35,213 nucleotides of DNA from Clostridia bacterium (GCA_900753295.1 CAADYQ010000032.1:1-35213); one strand, 5' to 3'; counted from the stretch's first letter, positions 1 through 8,446 are shown. The notes: generated by a model not told the origin, from the sequence alone. Numbers and translations: made by a program.

Positions 1-260
1 CGGTCGCGGCTGGTAACGATGGTAACGGTGTCCTCACTGCTTATTGCGATGATTATGCCGATAATACCGCCTATGGTGACTATTTCATCGCCGACGGCAA
101 GATTGTTGCGCATTTCGTTTGTCTCTTTTTCCTGCTTGCGCTGGGGACGTATAAAGAAGAAATAAAACACCGCCAGCATGAGTACGATCATTACGACTGT
201 TCCCCATGTGCTTGCTGCTCCTGTGGCGGTGGTGTCTGCTGCTGTTAAAAATACAGGCAT
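1..260 (-). CDS. yajC: Preprotein translocase subunit YajC (3' end cut by window edge)
   Basis: The protein reads leftwards from an ATG at 258-260 and runs off the window edge, so only about 86 residues are visible. It begins MPVFLTAADTTATGAAS, followed by one hydrophobic segment of about 18 residues ending in FYFFFIRPQRKQEKE. Then come a basic/acidic stretch and the conserved NLAVGDEIVTIGGIIG motif. This single transmembrane helix followed by RPQ-K and VGD-VVT-GGI is the YajC signature. YajC associates with SecDF and the SecYEG translocon in the membrane; it is not essential. The RBS GGAGGA lies just upstream, and a near-consensus sigma-A promoter (292-320) precedes it. In other Clostridia yajC often sits with tgt and secDF, which may continue to the left, but that lies outside the window. 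Confidence 0.93.
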   Translation of the reverse strand, partial: MPVFLTAADTTATGAASTWGTVVMIVLMLAVFYFFFIRPQRKQEKETNEMRNNLAVGDEIVTIGGIIGIIIAISSEDTVTIVTSRD

Positions 261-291
261 TGTGTGATCCTCCGGATGAAATTTTACCCAT

Positions 292-320
292 ATTATACAC
301 CGCATACTTCGCCGTTTCAA
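292..320 (-). promoter_or_regulatory. Sigma-A promoter of yajC
   Basis: On the minus strand, TTGAAA (315-320) and TATAAT (292-297) are separated by exactly 17 bases, about 30 bases upstream of the yajC start. The match to the sigma-A consensus is one base short of perfect. Confidence 0.8.
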
Positions 321-370
321 TAACGAATTGTAAATTATTAAGCCCGGTGCTCAAAATACCGCATTGAATA

Positions 371-399
371 TTGAAAAAAATGTGCTATTGTGGTATACT
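371..399 (+). promoter_or_regulatory. Sigma-A promoter of the rimM-trmD operon
   Basis: TTGAAA (371-376) and TATACT (394-399) are separated by 17 bases. The expected transcription start is near 406, which leaves only about two bases before an in-frame ATG at 408. This bears on the choice of rimM start. Confidence 0.78.
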
Positions 400-440
400 A
401 TTGATAAATGAAAAAGGTAAGTATACCCTCAGAGGTGCAT

Positions 441-980
441 ATGTGTGCTGGATCGGAAAAGCCGCGCCGCGTTATGGCGGAATATCTTGAATGCGGTAAA
501 ATAATAAATATTCACGGGCTTGACGGTACCGTCAAGCTGGAGTCATGGTGCGATACGCCGGATGTTCTCGCGGCGCTGAAATGTCTTTATTTCAGTGACT
601 TGAATGGCGGATATACCCCCAAAAAGGTCGTAAAGGCGTCGGTACAGAAAAAATTCGTGCTTGCCCGTCTTGAGGGCGTGAACACTCCGGAGGCCGCAGA
701 GGCTCTGCGCGGTGCCGTTGTATGGGCGGCGCGTGACGAACTGCCGCTCGATCCCGGCGCGCATTTTATCGCCGATCTTATAGGTCTGCCGGTCATAGAT
801 GCCGATTCGGGCAGGGAATACGGCACGCTTTCTTATGTGTTCAACGCCGGAGCTTCCGATATTTATACCGTTGACACACCCGATGGTGAGCGTATGATGC
901 CCGCCGTTCCGGAATTTGTGATCTCGGTGGACATCGAAAAAGGAATATACATAAGACCGATCGAGGGGATGTTCGACTGA
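441..980 (+). CDS. rimM: Ribosome maturation factor RimM
   Basis: RimM binds ribosomal protein S19 and helps mature the 30S head domain. The sequence shows EYLECGKIINIHGLDGTVKL near the N-terminus, matching the family's V-GKI-N-HGL-GEVK signature. The middle carries ARLEGVNTPEAAEALRG, and the C-terminal PRC-barrel half contains LPLDPGAHFIADLIGLPV and a PAVPEFV motif. Three in-frame starts exist. ATG 408 would be nearly leaderless, ATG 441 has AGAGGTG six bases upstream, and ATG 474 begins right at the conserved domain but lacks an RBS. I chose 441 (179 residues, normal for the family). The stop overlaps the trmD start by one base. The usual neighbours rpsP and the KH-domain gene are absent upstream. 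Confidence 0.92.
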   Translation: MCAGSEKPRRVMAEYLECGKIINIHGLDGTVKLESWCDTPDVLAALKCLYFSDLNGGYTPKKVVKASVQKKFVLARLEGVNTPEAAEALRGAVVWAARDELPLDPGAHFIADLIGLPVIDADSGREYGTLSYVFNAGASDIYTVDTPDGERMMPAVPEFVISVDIEKGIYIRPIEGMFD

Positions 981-1684
981 TGATGCGATTTGACATTATG
1001 ACGTTGTTCCCGGGGCTTGTTGATACCGTGCTTTCGGAAAGTATAATCGGCAGAGCGCGTAAAAGCGGCGCGATAGAGGTGAACACCTATAATATACGCG
1101 ATTATAGCGAGGACAAGAACCGCCGGGTGGATGATACGCCTTATGGCGGAGGCAAGGGGATGCTGATGGCTGCGCCTCCGATATATAATTGCTATCGCGC
1201 GGTCGTCGATTCCGCGCCGGATGCCGCGGCGCTCAGAACGCACATGATATTTATGTCGCCCAAGGGCAAGGTGCTCACACAAAAGCGTGCGCTTGAGCTT
1301 TCTCGGGAATATGACCGACTCATCATTCTCTGCGGTCACTATGAGGGCGTCGATCAGCGTATAATCGACGAGATCGTTGATGAAGAGATATCTATCGGCG
1401 ATTATGTTCTCACCGGCGGTGAAATACCCGCGTGCATACTCGTGGATGTGGTAGCGCGCACCGTGGACGGTGTGCTTGCTGCTCCGGAATGCTTTGAAAG
1501 CGAAAGCCTCAGCGACGGCATGCTTGAATATCCGCAATACACAAGACCGTATGAGTTCCACGGCGTAAAGGTGCCGGACGTGCTCATATCGGGGCACCAT
1601 GCCAACATAGACCGTTGGCGGGCAGAGCAGGCGGCGGCGCTTACATCGGAAATGCGTCCGGATCTGCTCGACGGTAAGAACTGA
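980..1684 (+). CDS. trmD: tRNA (guanine-37-N1)-methyltransferase TrmD
   Basis: TrmD methylates G37 next to the anticodon using S-adenosylmethionine and prevents +1 frameshifts. The 234-residue protein has the normal length. It shows the SPOUT trefoil-knot motifs: VDDTPYGGGKGMLM (substrate/SAM loop), LCGHYEGVDQRII, and the knot sequence ISIGDYVLTGGE, followed by a C-terminal helical domain with PQYTRPYEFHG. Two adjacent ATG codons (980, 983) occur at the start. It is translationally coupled to rimM by a TGATG overlap. In most Firmicutes rplS follows trmD, but here an unrelated membrane-protein gene follows after 43 bases. Confidence 0.97.
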   Translation: MMRFDIMTLFPGLVDTVLSESIIGRARKSGAIEVNTYNIRDYSEDKNRRVDDTPYGGGKGMLMAAPPIYNCYRAVVDSAPDAAALRTHMIFMSPKGKVLTQKRALELSREYDRLIILCGHYEGVDQRIIDEIVDEEISIGDYVLTGGEIPACILVDVVARTVDGVLAAPECFESESLSDGMLEYPQYTRPYEFHGVKVPDVLISGHHANIDRWRAEQAAALTSEMRPDLLDGKN

Positions 1685-1727
1685 CTGTCTGCCGGTACAG
1701 TATCACGCGAAAGGAGGAAGCGTACTT

Positions 1728-3701
1728 TTGAACGACGGTAACGGCATCGAAAAAAACGAAAAGAATAAAGAAAAAAACGAAATGAAGTCCGAAAGCGTCT
1801 TCGGCGCGATATGCGACCGGGTCTCCGAGAAGTTTGATAGCGGGGTCAGCGGCGCTGCGCTCACCGGATATTCGCGTGAAAAAAGTGCGTTCGACAGATC
1901 GGCGATAGTGACCGCGATAAGACGTTCCGGTAGCGGCAACGGTGTGATCAGACGTATAAAAAAAGGCGTCGCCCGCACATTCGAGGAGTCGCTGACGGTC
2001 AGTGTTTTTTCTAAAATAAAAAAAGCGTCCCTCGGATGCGGCGTCAGGACCTACGGCGTTTTTTTCACGACGTTCGGTATATATACGACGCTCATCTTTC
2101 TTATAAAAAAATACGCGCTTTATGTCAGTGATGTATCGAACAGCGACCTGTTTTGCGGGCTGGCGATGATGCTTCTGGCACTGCCGCTGTTGTTCAGCTC
2201 AAAATCCCTTGCGCGTGCATTGGGTACAAGCGTGTTGCTTCGCCCTGTGCTTACCGATGCCTGCGGAGTAACTCCGGATAAGCTGTCGGTGCGCTCGCGC
2301 GGCTCCGGTGCAGTGCAGAGTTGGGCTGTTATCGCGGGGATCGCGGCAGGTATGCTCACCTATTACGTTTCACCTGTCGGATTTATAGCGGTGTTGCTTA
2401 TTGTTTTGTTTGCCGTTATACTTTTGTGCTTTCCGGAGGCGGGAGTTTCGCTTGCCTTGCTCACGGCTCCGCTTCTTAACCTCACGCCTCACCCGTCTGC
2501 GATCCTGGCGGCGGTCACTCTGTTGTCTGCTGTCGGTTTTTTTGCCAAGTACATGCGCGGAAAAAGGACCGCGGTGTGCGGTCCGCTTGAAGCGGCTGTT
2601 GCGGCTTTTATGTTTTTGACGCTCTGCGGAGGTGTTTTCGTATCAGGCGGAGGCGACCCATTGCCCGCTATCGTTCGTACGGTGCTTATGGCGGTATATT
2701 TTCTTATTGTTAATACCGTTAACACCCGCAAACGTCTCGCAACGTGTATATCGTTGCTCCTGGCATCGGCGACACTCGTGTCCTATATCGGGATAGCCGA
2801 GTTCCTGCTCGGAAGGTCGGTTTACGGATGGCTGGACAGCAGCATATTTTCCGGAATACCCGGACGTGTGACATCGGTATTTGCTAATCCCAACTCGCTG
2901 GCTTATTTTATAATCGTGGCATTTCCGTTCGCGCTGGCGGGAATAGTTCTTGCAAAAAAGCGGCGCGAGCGCTTTTTATACTGCTTTTCGGCTCTTTCCA
3001 TGCTGCTTTGCGCTGTCTTTACATGGTCGCGCGGTGCATGGGTCGGAATGGCGGCTTCGTCATTTGTTTTTCTTATCGCTCTCACGCCGCGTGCGTTCGC
3101 GGTCGTTCCTGCGGCTGTTGCCGGCGGATCGGTGCTTTGCATGTTGTTCCCGGATACCCTTGGCGCGCGCGTTGGAAATCTGCTGTCTCTTTCCGACAGT
3201 GCGAATTATTACCGTGTGAAGATATGGAACGGTGTGTGCCGAATGATCGAGAGGTACTTTGCCGGCGGTATCGGTATAGGAGAGGAGTTGTTCAGCAGCG
3301 CTTATATGCGCGTGGCATCTCCGGAGGTATGGAACGCCTCGCATGCTCACAGCCTGTGGCTCGGAGTACTTACCGAACTTGGCATCCCGGGGCTTCTGCT
3401 CCTTCTGTTGGTCCTGATGCTTCTTACGCAGAAGTGTGTCGAGTGTATAAAGCTTTCGGAGGATAAGCGCGTCTCTGTGCTTTGCGGCGCCGGTATGTGC
3501 GGTGCGGCAGCGCTTGTGTTCGCAGGATTTTTTGACTTTGTGTTTTACAACTACACCGTGTTCTTCACGTTCTGGGCTGTTGCGGGGCTTGCCTCTGCCG
3601 CCGCCGATATAAGAGTACGTGAGGTGCGCGCCCGTAACATCGAGATGATATCCGCGGGCGGTGATGATCGCGCGGCGGATATCACAATTTCATTCAATTG
3701 A
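1728..3701 (+). CDS. O-antigen ligase-like polytopic membrane protein (Wzy/WaaL family)
   Basis: A 657-residue integral membrane protein that starts with TTG, supported by AAGGAGGA nine bases upstream. The first ~100 residues are charged and presumably cytoplasmic. About ten or more hydrophobic segments follow. The strongest family mark is near residue 540, HAHSLWLGVLTELGIPG, preceded by a large extracytoplasmic loop with RVKIWNGVCRMI. This is the O-antigen ligase/polymerase (Wzy_C) signature in which the first His is part of the active loop. Homologues join or polymerise undecaprenyl-linked glycans on the outer face of the membrane. The substrate here is unknown; no glycosyltransferases lie in the window. 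It is followed by two DUF4330-type genes with short spacing, suggesting one operon. Confidence 0.8.
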   Translation: MNDGNGIEKNEKNKEKNEMKSESVFGAICDRVSEKFDSGVSGAALTGYSREKSAFDRSAIVTAIRRSGSGNGVIRRIKKGVARTFEESLTVSVFSKIKKASLGCGVRTYGVFFTTFGIYTTLIFLIKKYALYVSDVSNSDLFCGLAMMLLALPLLFSSKSLARALGTSVLLRPVLTDACGVTPDKLSVRSRGSGAVQSWAVIAGIAAGMLTYYVSPVGFIAVLLIVLFAVILLCFPEAGVSLALLTAPLLNLTPHPSAILAAVTLLSAVGFFAKYMRGKRTAVCGPLEAAVAAFMFLTLCGGVFVSGGGDPLPAIVRTVLMAVYFLIVNTVNTRKRLATCISLLLASATLVSYIGIAEFLLGRSVYGWLDSSIFSGIPGRVTSVFANPNSLAYFIIVAFPFALAGIVLAKKRRERFLYCFSALSMLLCAVFTWSRGAWVGMAASSFVFLIALTPRAFAVVPAAVAGGSVLCMLFPDTLGARVGNLLSLSDSANYYRVKIWNGVCRMIERYFAGGIGIGEELFSSAYMRVASPEVWNASHAHSLWLGVLTELGIPGLLLLLLVLMLLTQKCVECIKLSEDKRVSVLCGAGMCGAAALVFAGFFDFVFYNYTVFFTFWAVAGLASAAADIRVREVRARNIEMISAGGDDRAADITISFN

Positions 3702-3746
3702 CATAAGGACGCATTCACGGTCCGAGGTGTGAAAGGAATCATTATC

Positions 3747-4289
3747 ATGAACGTAACAGACCGAGCTGACGAAAAAAAGGTGCGGCGTTCCGGCTACCGG
3801 TTCAATGTGCTTGACGCGTTGATAGCGGTCATCATTTTGGCGGTGGTAGCGCTGACGCTGTTTGCGTATCTGCCGTCGGGACTGTCGCATTTTTCATCGA
3901 CGAAGAACGATGCAACGATCTCATATACAATTGAAATAAAGGGCGTAAGGCGCGAGCTTATAGAAGGTATTGCCGTGAACGATCCCGTTACCGAAAAGGG
4001 AAGTGCCGTGGCGCTCGGTAAGGTGAGCGCCGAGGTCGAGGTGTCTCCCGCAAGCAGAGTCAGGTATGACGCCGCTTCGGGTGAGGTCGTCGTAGATGAG
4101 CTTTCCGATGTTTCGGATATACTTATCACCGTCACGTCTGCCGCAGGATACAACAAGTCGCGCGGTTACACAGTGGGCGGTCATCGTATAGCGGTCGGCG
4201 CAGAGTACACTCTCAGTCTGCCGGGTTTTGAGGGCCCCGGCACCTGCATAAGCATTAACGAGATATCCTCCGGCGGAGGTGCAAAATGA
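3747..4289 (+). CDS. DUF4330-type membrane-anchored protein (first copy)
   Basis: An ATG at 3747 has GAAAGGAA eight bases upstream and is preferred over an in-frame GTG at 3729. The 180-residue protein has a short basic cytoplasmic start (DEKKVRRSGYRFNVLDAL), one membrane helix (IAVIILAVVALTLFAYL), and an extracytoplasmic beta-rich domain. The FNVLDALIAVIIL entry and the C-terminal VGAEYTLSLPGF segment resemble DUF4330 proteins of Clostridia, whose function is unknown. It lies between the O-antigen-ligase-like gene and a second protein of the same plan, whose ATG overlaps this stop (ATGA). I infer that both work with the ligase-like protein at the cell surface. The family assignment is from pattern memory and moderately sure. 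Confidence 0.65.
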   Translation: MNVTDRADEKKVRRSGYRFNVLDALIAVIILAVVALTLFAYLPSGLSHFSSTKNDATISYTIEIKGVRRELIEGIAVNDPVTEKGSAVALGKVSAEVEVSPASRVRYDAASGEVVVDELSDVSDILITVTSAAGYNKSRGYTVGGHRIAVGAEYTLSLPGFEGPGTCISINEISSGGGAK

Positions 4290-4807
4290 AACGAAGCGAA
4301 AGCGGGGTCAGTCCCGCAGATAAAAGAAAAAACAAAATCAGATTCGGCGCCGCCGATTTGGTGATCATACTTCTGGTCCTTATCTCTGTAGCTTCGATCG
4401 TCGTCAGAAGCGTATCCGACAATGCTGCTTTTCGCAGCAAGACCGAAAACTGCACGGTGCAATTCCTTGCGGAGGAGGTCCGGTATACGACATTCGATCT
4501 GCTTGAACCCGGAACGGATGTATATCTTGACGATGAACTTATAGGAAAGCTGGCAACGGGCGTATCGTATTCTCCGTCCGTGCTGCATGCATCCGGAGCT
4601 GACGGAACGCCGATAGACGTGCATTATCCGGAGAACACTCTTATCGATATCAGCGGTATGCTCGAATGCGCACTTGTATCCACCGACGGCGGCTATGTGA
4701 CGCCCGGAGGAGTACATCTTGCACCGGGATGTGTGATAACGCTGAAGCTGCGTACTGTCGATCTGCACGTGATCATAACCGGTGTTGCGGTGCAGGAGGC
4801 GAGGTAA
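4286..4807 (+). CDS. DUF4330-type membrane-anchored protein (second copy)
   Basis: A 173-residue protein with start ATG overlapping the previous stop by four bases and GCGGAGG just upstream. It has a basic N-terminus (DKRKNKIRFGAADL), one membrane helix (VIILLVLISVASIVV), then an extracytoplasmic domain with VYLDDELIGKLATGV and a C-terminal TVDLHVIITGVAVQ. The order of helix, paired beta segments and a final hydrophobic strand repeats the plan of the preceding gene, so the two look like diverged paralogues. Function is unknown. It is the last gene of the run beginning at rimM or at the O-antigen-ligase-like gene; a separate promoter for HPr lies 120 bases further on. Confidence 0.65.
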   Translation: MKRSESGVSPADKRKNKIRFGAADLVIILLVLISVASIVVRSVSDNAAFRSKTENCTVQFLAEEVRYTTFDLLEPGTDVYLDDELIGKLATGVSYSPSVLHASGADGTPIDVHYPENTLIDISGMLECALVSTDGGYVTPGGVHLAPGCVITLKLRTVDLHVIITGVAVQEAR

Positions 4808-4927
4808 CCGAGCAAAAACGGCAGTTGAGCGCGTTTTTTGCCACGGTATTATCCCCGCTACTGCCGAATAATTAAAAAATTAACGAATCCGGCAGTCAAA
4901 GACGGGAAAATATCATCATTTTGTCTA

Positions 4928-4956
4928 TTGATTTTGTCGGCTGGCTCAGTTATAAT
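4928..4956 (+). promoter_or_regulatory. Sigma-A promoter of the HPr gene
   Basis: TTGATT (4928-4933) and TATAAT (4951-4956) are spaced by 17 bases, about 50 bases upstream of the HPr start. The leader is AT-rich. No CRE-like operator is evident. Confidence 0.75.
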
Positions 4957-5005
4957 ATTAAATAAGTATAAAAGTGGGCCTGAAGGGCTTAATAAGGAGT
5001 CGGAT

Positions 5006-5269
5006 ATGATATCACGCGAGGTTACAATAAATAATAACGGCGGACTGCATGCAAGACCCGCTACTTATTTCATTCAGAAAGCGAATTCTTACAACTGCTC
5101 GATCTGGATTCAGAAGGATGACAGAAAAATGAATGCAAAGAGCCTTCTCGGCGTTCTTTCCATCGGCATTGCCAAGGGAATGACAGTTACCCTTACCGCC
5201 GACGGTCCCGACGAAAAGGAAGCCCTTGACGGTCTTGAGGCGCTTATAAACAGTGGATTTGCCGAATAA
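5006..5269 (+). CDS. ptsH: HPr family phosphocarrier protein
   Basis: An 87-residue protein, the usual HPr length. It contains the active-site motif GGLHARPAT with His15, the residue phosphorylated by enzyme I of the phosphotransferase system. It also has KMNAKSLLGVLSIG with Ser46, the site used by HPr kinase/phosphorylase in Gram-positive bacteria. Both sites are intact, so it could serve sugar transport as well as carbon catabolite control with CcpA; it is not a Crh-type protein lacking the His. AGGAG lies six bases upstream of ATG 5006. The reading frame is open further upstream to 4838, but that part overlaps the promoter and is not coding. No ptsI, HPr kinase or EII gene is nearby. Confidence 0.93.
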   Translation: MISREVTINNNGGLHARPATYFIQKANSYNCSIWIQKDDRKMNAKSLLGVLSIGIAKGMTVTLTADGPDEKEALDGLEALINSGFAE

Positions 5270-5402
5270 AACGCACACGACGTATGTCGTGATCATTTTG
5301 GCGCGGTATCATGGCGATCTGCGGCAACGGTTGCGTAAAATCTGAATGTCAGTGTTATTGCGCTTTGCGGTCGAGGCGGCGCATGACTCCGACGGAATTT
5401 CT
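5270..5402 (+). other. Gene-free stretch downstream of HPr (long 3' UTR or small RNA region)
   Basis: No convincing reading frame. It holds a small hairpin, CACGAC/GTCGTG with a four-base loop at 5276-5291, just after the HPr stop and followed only by a weak T run. The strong terminator comes 130 bases later, so an HPr transcript would carry a long 3' UTR. Confidence 0.4.
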
Positions 5403-5445
5403 TGGGGGGGTGTCGGTTGCTCGACAGCCCCCAGATGTTTTTTTT
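5403..5445 (+). terminator. Rho-independent terminator downstream of HPr, upstream of uvrC
   Basis: A GC-rich stem (TGGGGG plus TGTCG pairing with CGACA plus CCCCCA, with a small internal G mismatch) spans 5403-5433. It is closed by a short GTTGCT loop and followed by GATG and an eight-T run. It isolates the HPr transcript from uvrC, which begins about 40 bases later. Confidence 0.85.
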
Positions 5446-5485
5446 AACTGTGAATTGCGATAATAATTTTTCAGGGTGCTGATGT

Positions 5486-7381
5486 ATGAGCGATGTATTG
5501 ATCTCAAATACAAAAAACGTTGCCGATACGCGGCGCGAGCGCTTGCTTGCCGAGGCGTGTGCGATTCCGCTTTGCCCGGGCGTATATATAATGAAAAACG
5601 AACACGGCAAGGTGATATATGTCGGAAAATCGCGCAAGTTGCGGGACCGTGTTTCACAGTATTTCCGCAACGGTGAGAAAAACCTGAAGACCGAGCGCAT
5701 GGTGGCGTCGGTCCATCATTTTGATTACATTGTATGTGATACCGAAATAGAGGCGCTGACGCTTGAAAATACCCTTATCAAGCAATACACACCGAGATAT
5801 AATATACGATTGAAGGATGCAAAATCCTATCCGTATATAAAGCTGACAGCGGAGGATTACCCGCGGCTTGCTATGAGCCGCAGAAGGGAGGATGACGGCG
5901 CGAGATATTTCGGACCGTACTCCGGTACCGGAACGGTTTTTTCCGTGATATCTCTCGTGAACAAGACCTTCGGTCTGCCGTCGTGCAAAAAAAGGTTTCC
6001 CGCCGATATCGGCAAGGACCGTCCGTGCCTGTATTACAGGATCGGTCAGTGCCGCGGAGTGTGCACGGGTAATGTCACCCGTGATGAATACCGCGAAATG
6101 ACAGAGTGCGCCGCAGAGGTGCTGCGAGGCAACACCGCCGCCGCGCGGCGCGTGCTTGAAGAAAAAATGCTTGCATATGCCGACAACGAAGAGTTTGAAG
6201 CGGCTGCGCGCTGTCGCGACACGATACGCGCGCTCGAGTCGCTTTCGCAAAAGCAGAAGGTCGTTGCGGCGCCGGACTGTGAGCAGGATGTCTGCGGCGT
6301 TTATTCTGACGACCATATGTCGGTCCTGTCGCTGCTCTCGATACGCGGCGGAGCATTGGTCGATAAGATGGATTTTCCGATCTCCGGCGAGGCGATCGCG
6401 GATGCAAAGGCATTTTGCTCGCTCCTTTGCGAGCATTACCACAAGAGCGGCTATGCTCCAAGGCGTTTGCTGGTTGGCTTTGAATGTGATGAAGATGATA
6501 TATCGCTGCTTTCTGATTATCTCAGCGGGATAGCCGGGCGGCGCGTCCAGGTGACAGTCCCGGTTATAGGCGACAACCGCAAGCTGTGCGACATGGCGGC
6601 TGAAAACGCCAAGGAAGCCGCCGCGCGTATCGACCGGGATACCTCCCACTCGGAGGATGTTGCCGTAAAGCTTGCCGCGCTGTTGGGGCTTGAGGTCGTT
6701 CCGGAGCGTATCGAGGCATACGATATTTCCAATCTCGGCGATGAGCATGTAACGGCGGGTATGATCGTTGTTGAGAACGGGCGTTTTCTTAAGCGTGATT
6801 ACCGCAGTTTTACCATAAAGTCCACAGACGGAGCGAACGACTACGGCGCGATGCGTGAAACGCTTGAAAGACGTTTTTCGCATCTTTCAGACGAATCCGG
6901 CGCATTTGCGACGGCGCCCGATCTTATACTTCTCGACGGCGGCGAAGAGCACCTGCATGTTGCGCTCGATGTTATGCGCAAGGCGGGAGTTGATATTCCC
7001 GCTACCGGTATGGTAAAGGACGATTACCATAAAACGCGCGCGCTTGTGAGCGTAGACGGAGAGGTCAGTATCGCGCGTGAGCGCGATGTGTATGGATTTA
7101 TATACCGCATCCAGGAGGAGGTACACCGCTTTACGGTGTCAAAAATGACGCACGCGAAGCGCAAGACCTACAAGACATCCACTCTTGAGAAAATAAACGG
7201 AATAGGACCCGTTAAGGCAAAGCTTCTTCTGTCGGCACTCGGCGGACTCGGCGCGGTGAAAAGCGCCGATCTTGAAACACTGAGGACCGTAAATGGAATA
7301 TCCGATTCCGAGGCGTTTGCGGTGTACGGCTACTTCCATCCGGAGAGCGTACATGAGGAACAGGACGGTGATAAAAAATGA
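5486..7381 (+). CDS. uvrC: Excinuclease ABC subunit C
   Basis: UvrC makes the 3' and then the 5' incision beside bulky DNA lesions after loading by UvrAB. The 631-residue protein is complete. It has a GIY-YIG nuclease domain (residues 29-106, PGVYIMKNEHGKVIYVGKSR) and a four-Cys cluster region (Cys167, 181, 189, 193). A UVR domain for UvrB binding follows (about 224-255). The C-terminal RNase H-like nuclease has YDISNLGDEHVTAG and LLDGGEEHLH, and tandem helix-hairpin-helix motifs come near the end (INGIGPVKAKLLL). The start is ATG 5486 with a modest CAGGGTG site. The gene heads a coupled run, since its stop overlaps rsmD. Confidence 0.97.
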   Translation: MSDVLISNTKNVADTRRERLLAEACAIPLCPGVYIMKNEHGKVIYVGKSRKLRDRVSQYFRNGEKNLKTERMVASVHHFDYIVCDTEIEALTLENTLIKQYTPRYNIRLKDAKSYPYIKLTAEDYPRLAMSRRREDDGARYFGPYSGTGTVFSVISLVNKTFGLPSCKKRFPADIGKDRPCLYYRIGQCRGVCTGNVTRDEYREMTECAAEVLRGNTAAARRVLEEKMLAYADNEEFEAAARCRDTIRALESLSQKQKVVAAPDCEQDVCGVYSDDHMSVLSLLSIRGGALVDKMDFPISGEAIADAKAFCSLLCEHYHKSGYAPRRLLVGFECDEDDISLLSDYLSGIAGRRVQVTVPVIGDNRKLCDMAAENAKEAAARIDRDTSHSEDVAVKLAALLGLEVVPERIEAYDISNLGDEHVTAGMIVVENGRFLKRDYRSFTIKSTDGANDYGAMRETLERRFSHLSDESGAFATAPDLILLDGGEEHLHVALDVMRKAGVDIPATGMVKDDYHKTRALVSVDGEVSIARERDVYGFIYRIQEEVHRFTVSKMTHAKRKTYKTSTLEKINGIGPVKAKLLLSALGGLGAVKSADLETLRTVNGISDSEAFAVYGYFHPESVHEEQDGDKK

Positions 7382-7962
7382 TGAGGATAATAACCGGCAC
7401 GGCGCGTGGGACCAAGCTCGAAACGCCTGACGGAATGAATACCCGCCCCACATCCGAACGGGCAAAAGAAGCGGTGTTTTCCTGTCTTCAGTTCGGACTG
7501 CGCGGGAAATGCGTGCTTGACCTTTTTGCAGGCTCGGGTCAGATGGGGCTTGAGGCGCTCAGCCGAGGTGCCGGTGAGGCGTATTTTTGCGATATGTCCG
7601 CAGAGGCTATTGCGGCTGTAAAAAAGAATTCGGAGAAGACACACCTTGCCGACCGTTGCCGTATCTTTCGCACAGATGCGGTCGAATTTCTGCGTTCCGC
7701 AGCCGGAACAATACGGTTCGACATCGTGTTCATCGACCCGCCGTATGCCTTGAGACTGGTACCGAAATGTCTTGAACTGCTCGCCGATGGCAATCTGCTT
7801 GCCGAGGACGGCATAGCGGTGTGTGAGACGGCGCGTGACGATGATCCGTTCGGAGGTCGCAGAGATCTTTCGGAACGTTTTACCGTTATTCGCGAGGCTG
7901 TTTACGGTGCCGCGCGTGTGACGCTTGTCGGTCTTGCCGAAAAAGGAGACGCGAAAAAATGA
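7378..7962 (+). CDS. rsmD: 16S rRNA (guanine-966-N2)-methyltransferase RsmD
   Basis: RsmD methylates G966 of 16S rRNA in the assembled small subunit. The 194-residue protein has the family N-terminus RIITGTARGTKLETPDG followed by RPTSERAKEAVFSCL. The SAM-binding motif I is LDLFAGSGQMG (residues 47-57), and the catalytic N-methyltransferase motif DPPY is at 120-123. Its ATG overlaps the uvrC stop (ATGA) and its own stop overlaps coaD in the same way. The rsmD-coaD pairing is very common in bacteria and supports both calls. Confidence 0.95.
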   Translation: MMRIITGTARGTKLETPDGMNTRPTSERAKEAVFSCLQFGLRGKCVLDLFAGSGQMGLEALSRGAGEAYFCDMSAEAIAAVKKNSEKTHLADRCRIFRTDAVEFLRSAAGTIRFDIVFIDPPYALRLVPKCLELLADGNLLAEDGIAVCETARDDDPFGGRRDLSERFTVIREAVYGAARVTLVGLAEKGDAKK

Positions 7963-8444
7963 AAATTGCGATAGTTCCGGGGAGCTTTGACCCTATGACG
8001 CTCGGACACAAGAGCCTCATAGAACGCGCCGGACGGCTTTTTGATGAGGTCGTGGTCGCGATAATGGTCAATCCCGATAAAAAGGGCATGTTTGATTTTG
8101 AAGAGCGGAAAGCCATCGCCGAGTTGACGCTGGCGGGCGTGGAGAACGTCCGGGTCATCACGTCGGACGGATATCTTGCCGATCTTGCCGCCGATATCGG
8201 CGCTGTGGCAATAGTCAAGGGTGTGAGAAACACGACCGATTTTGAGTACGAGCAGGAAATGGCGGCTTTCAACCATACGCGCTGTCCGTCGTGCGAAACG
8301 GTGTATCTGCCGGCATACGGATTGGCTGATATCAGCTCTACCGCGGCGCGCCGGGCGCTTGCCGACGGTGCGGACACCGGACGGCTGTTGTCCGCAGATG
8401 CGGCGGAATATATAAAAATGATCATGAACAACAGAGGAGAATAA
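7959..8444 (+). CDS. coaD: Phosphopantetheine adenylyltransferase
   Basis: CoaD transfers AMP from ATP to 4'-phosphopantetheine, giving dephospho-CoA, the fourth step of coenzyme A synthesis. The 161-residue length is normal. It shows the nucleotidyltransferase motifs PGSFDPMTLGH (T/HxGH at residues 14-17), KGVRNTTDFEYE (87-97) and ISSTAARR (125-132). An AAAAAGGAG site lies inside the end of rsmD. It is translationally coupled to rsmD, with two bases separating it from nadE. Confidence 0.97.
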   Translation: MKIAIVPGSFDPMTLGHKSLIERAGRLFDEVVVAIMVNPDKKGMFDFEERKAIAELTLAGVENVRVITSDGYLADLAADIGAVAIVKGVRNTTDFEYEQEMAAFNHTRCPSCETVYLPAYGLADISSTAARRALADGADTGRLLSADAAEYIKMIMNNRGE

Positions 8445-8446
8445 AA

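Noticed and set aside
4838..5005. Upstream extension of the HPr reading frame
   Set aside because: Covers the promoter; the 87-residue HPr from 5006 has the exact family length and an RBS.
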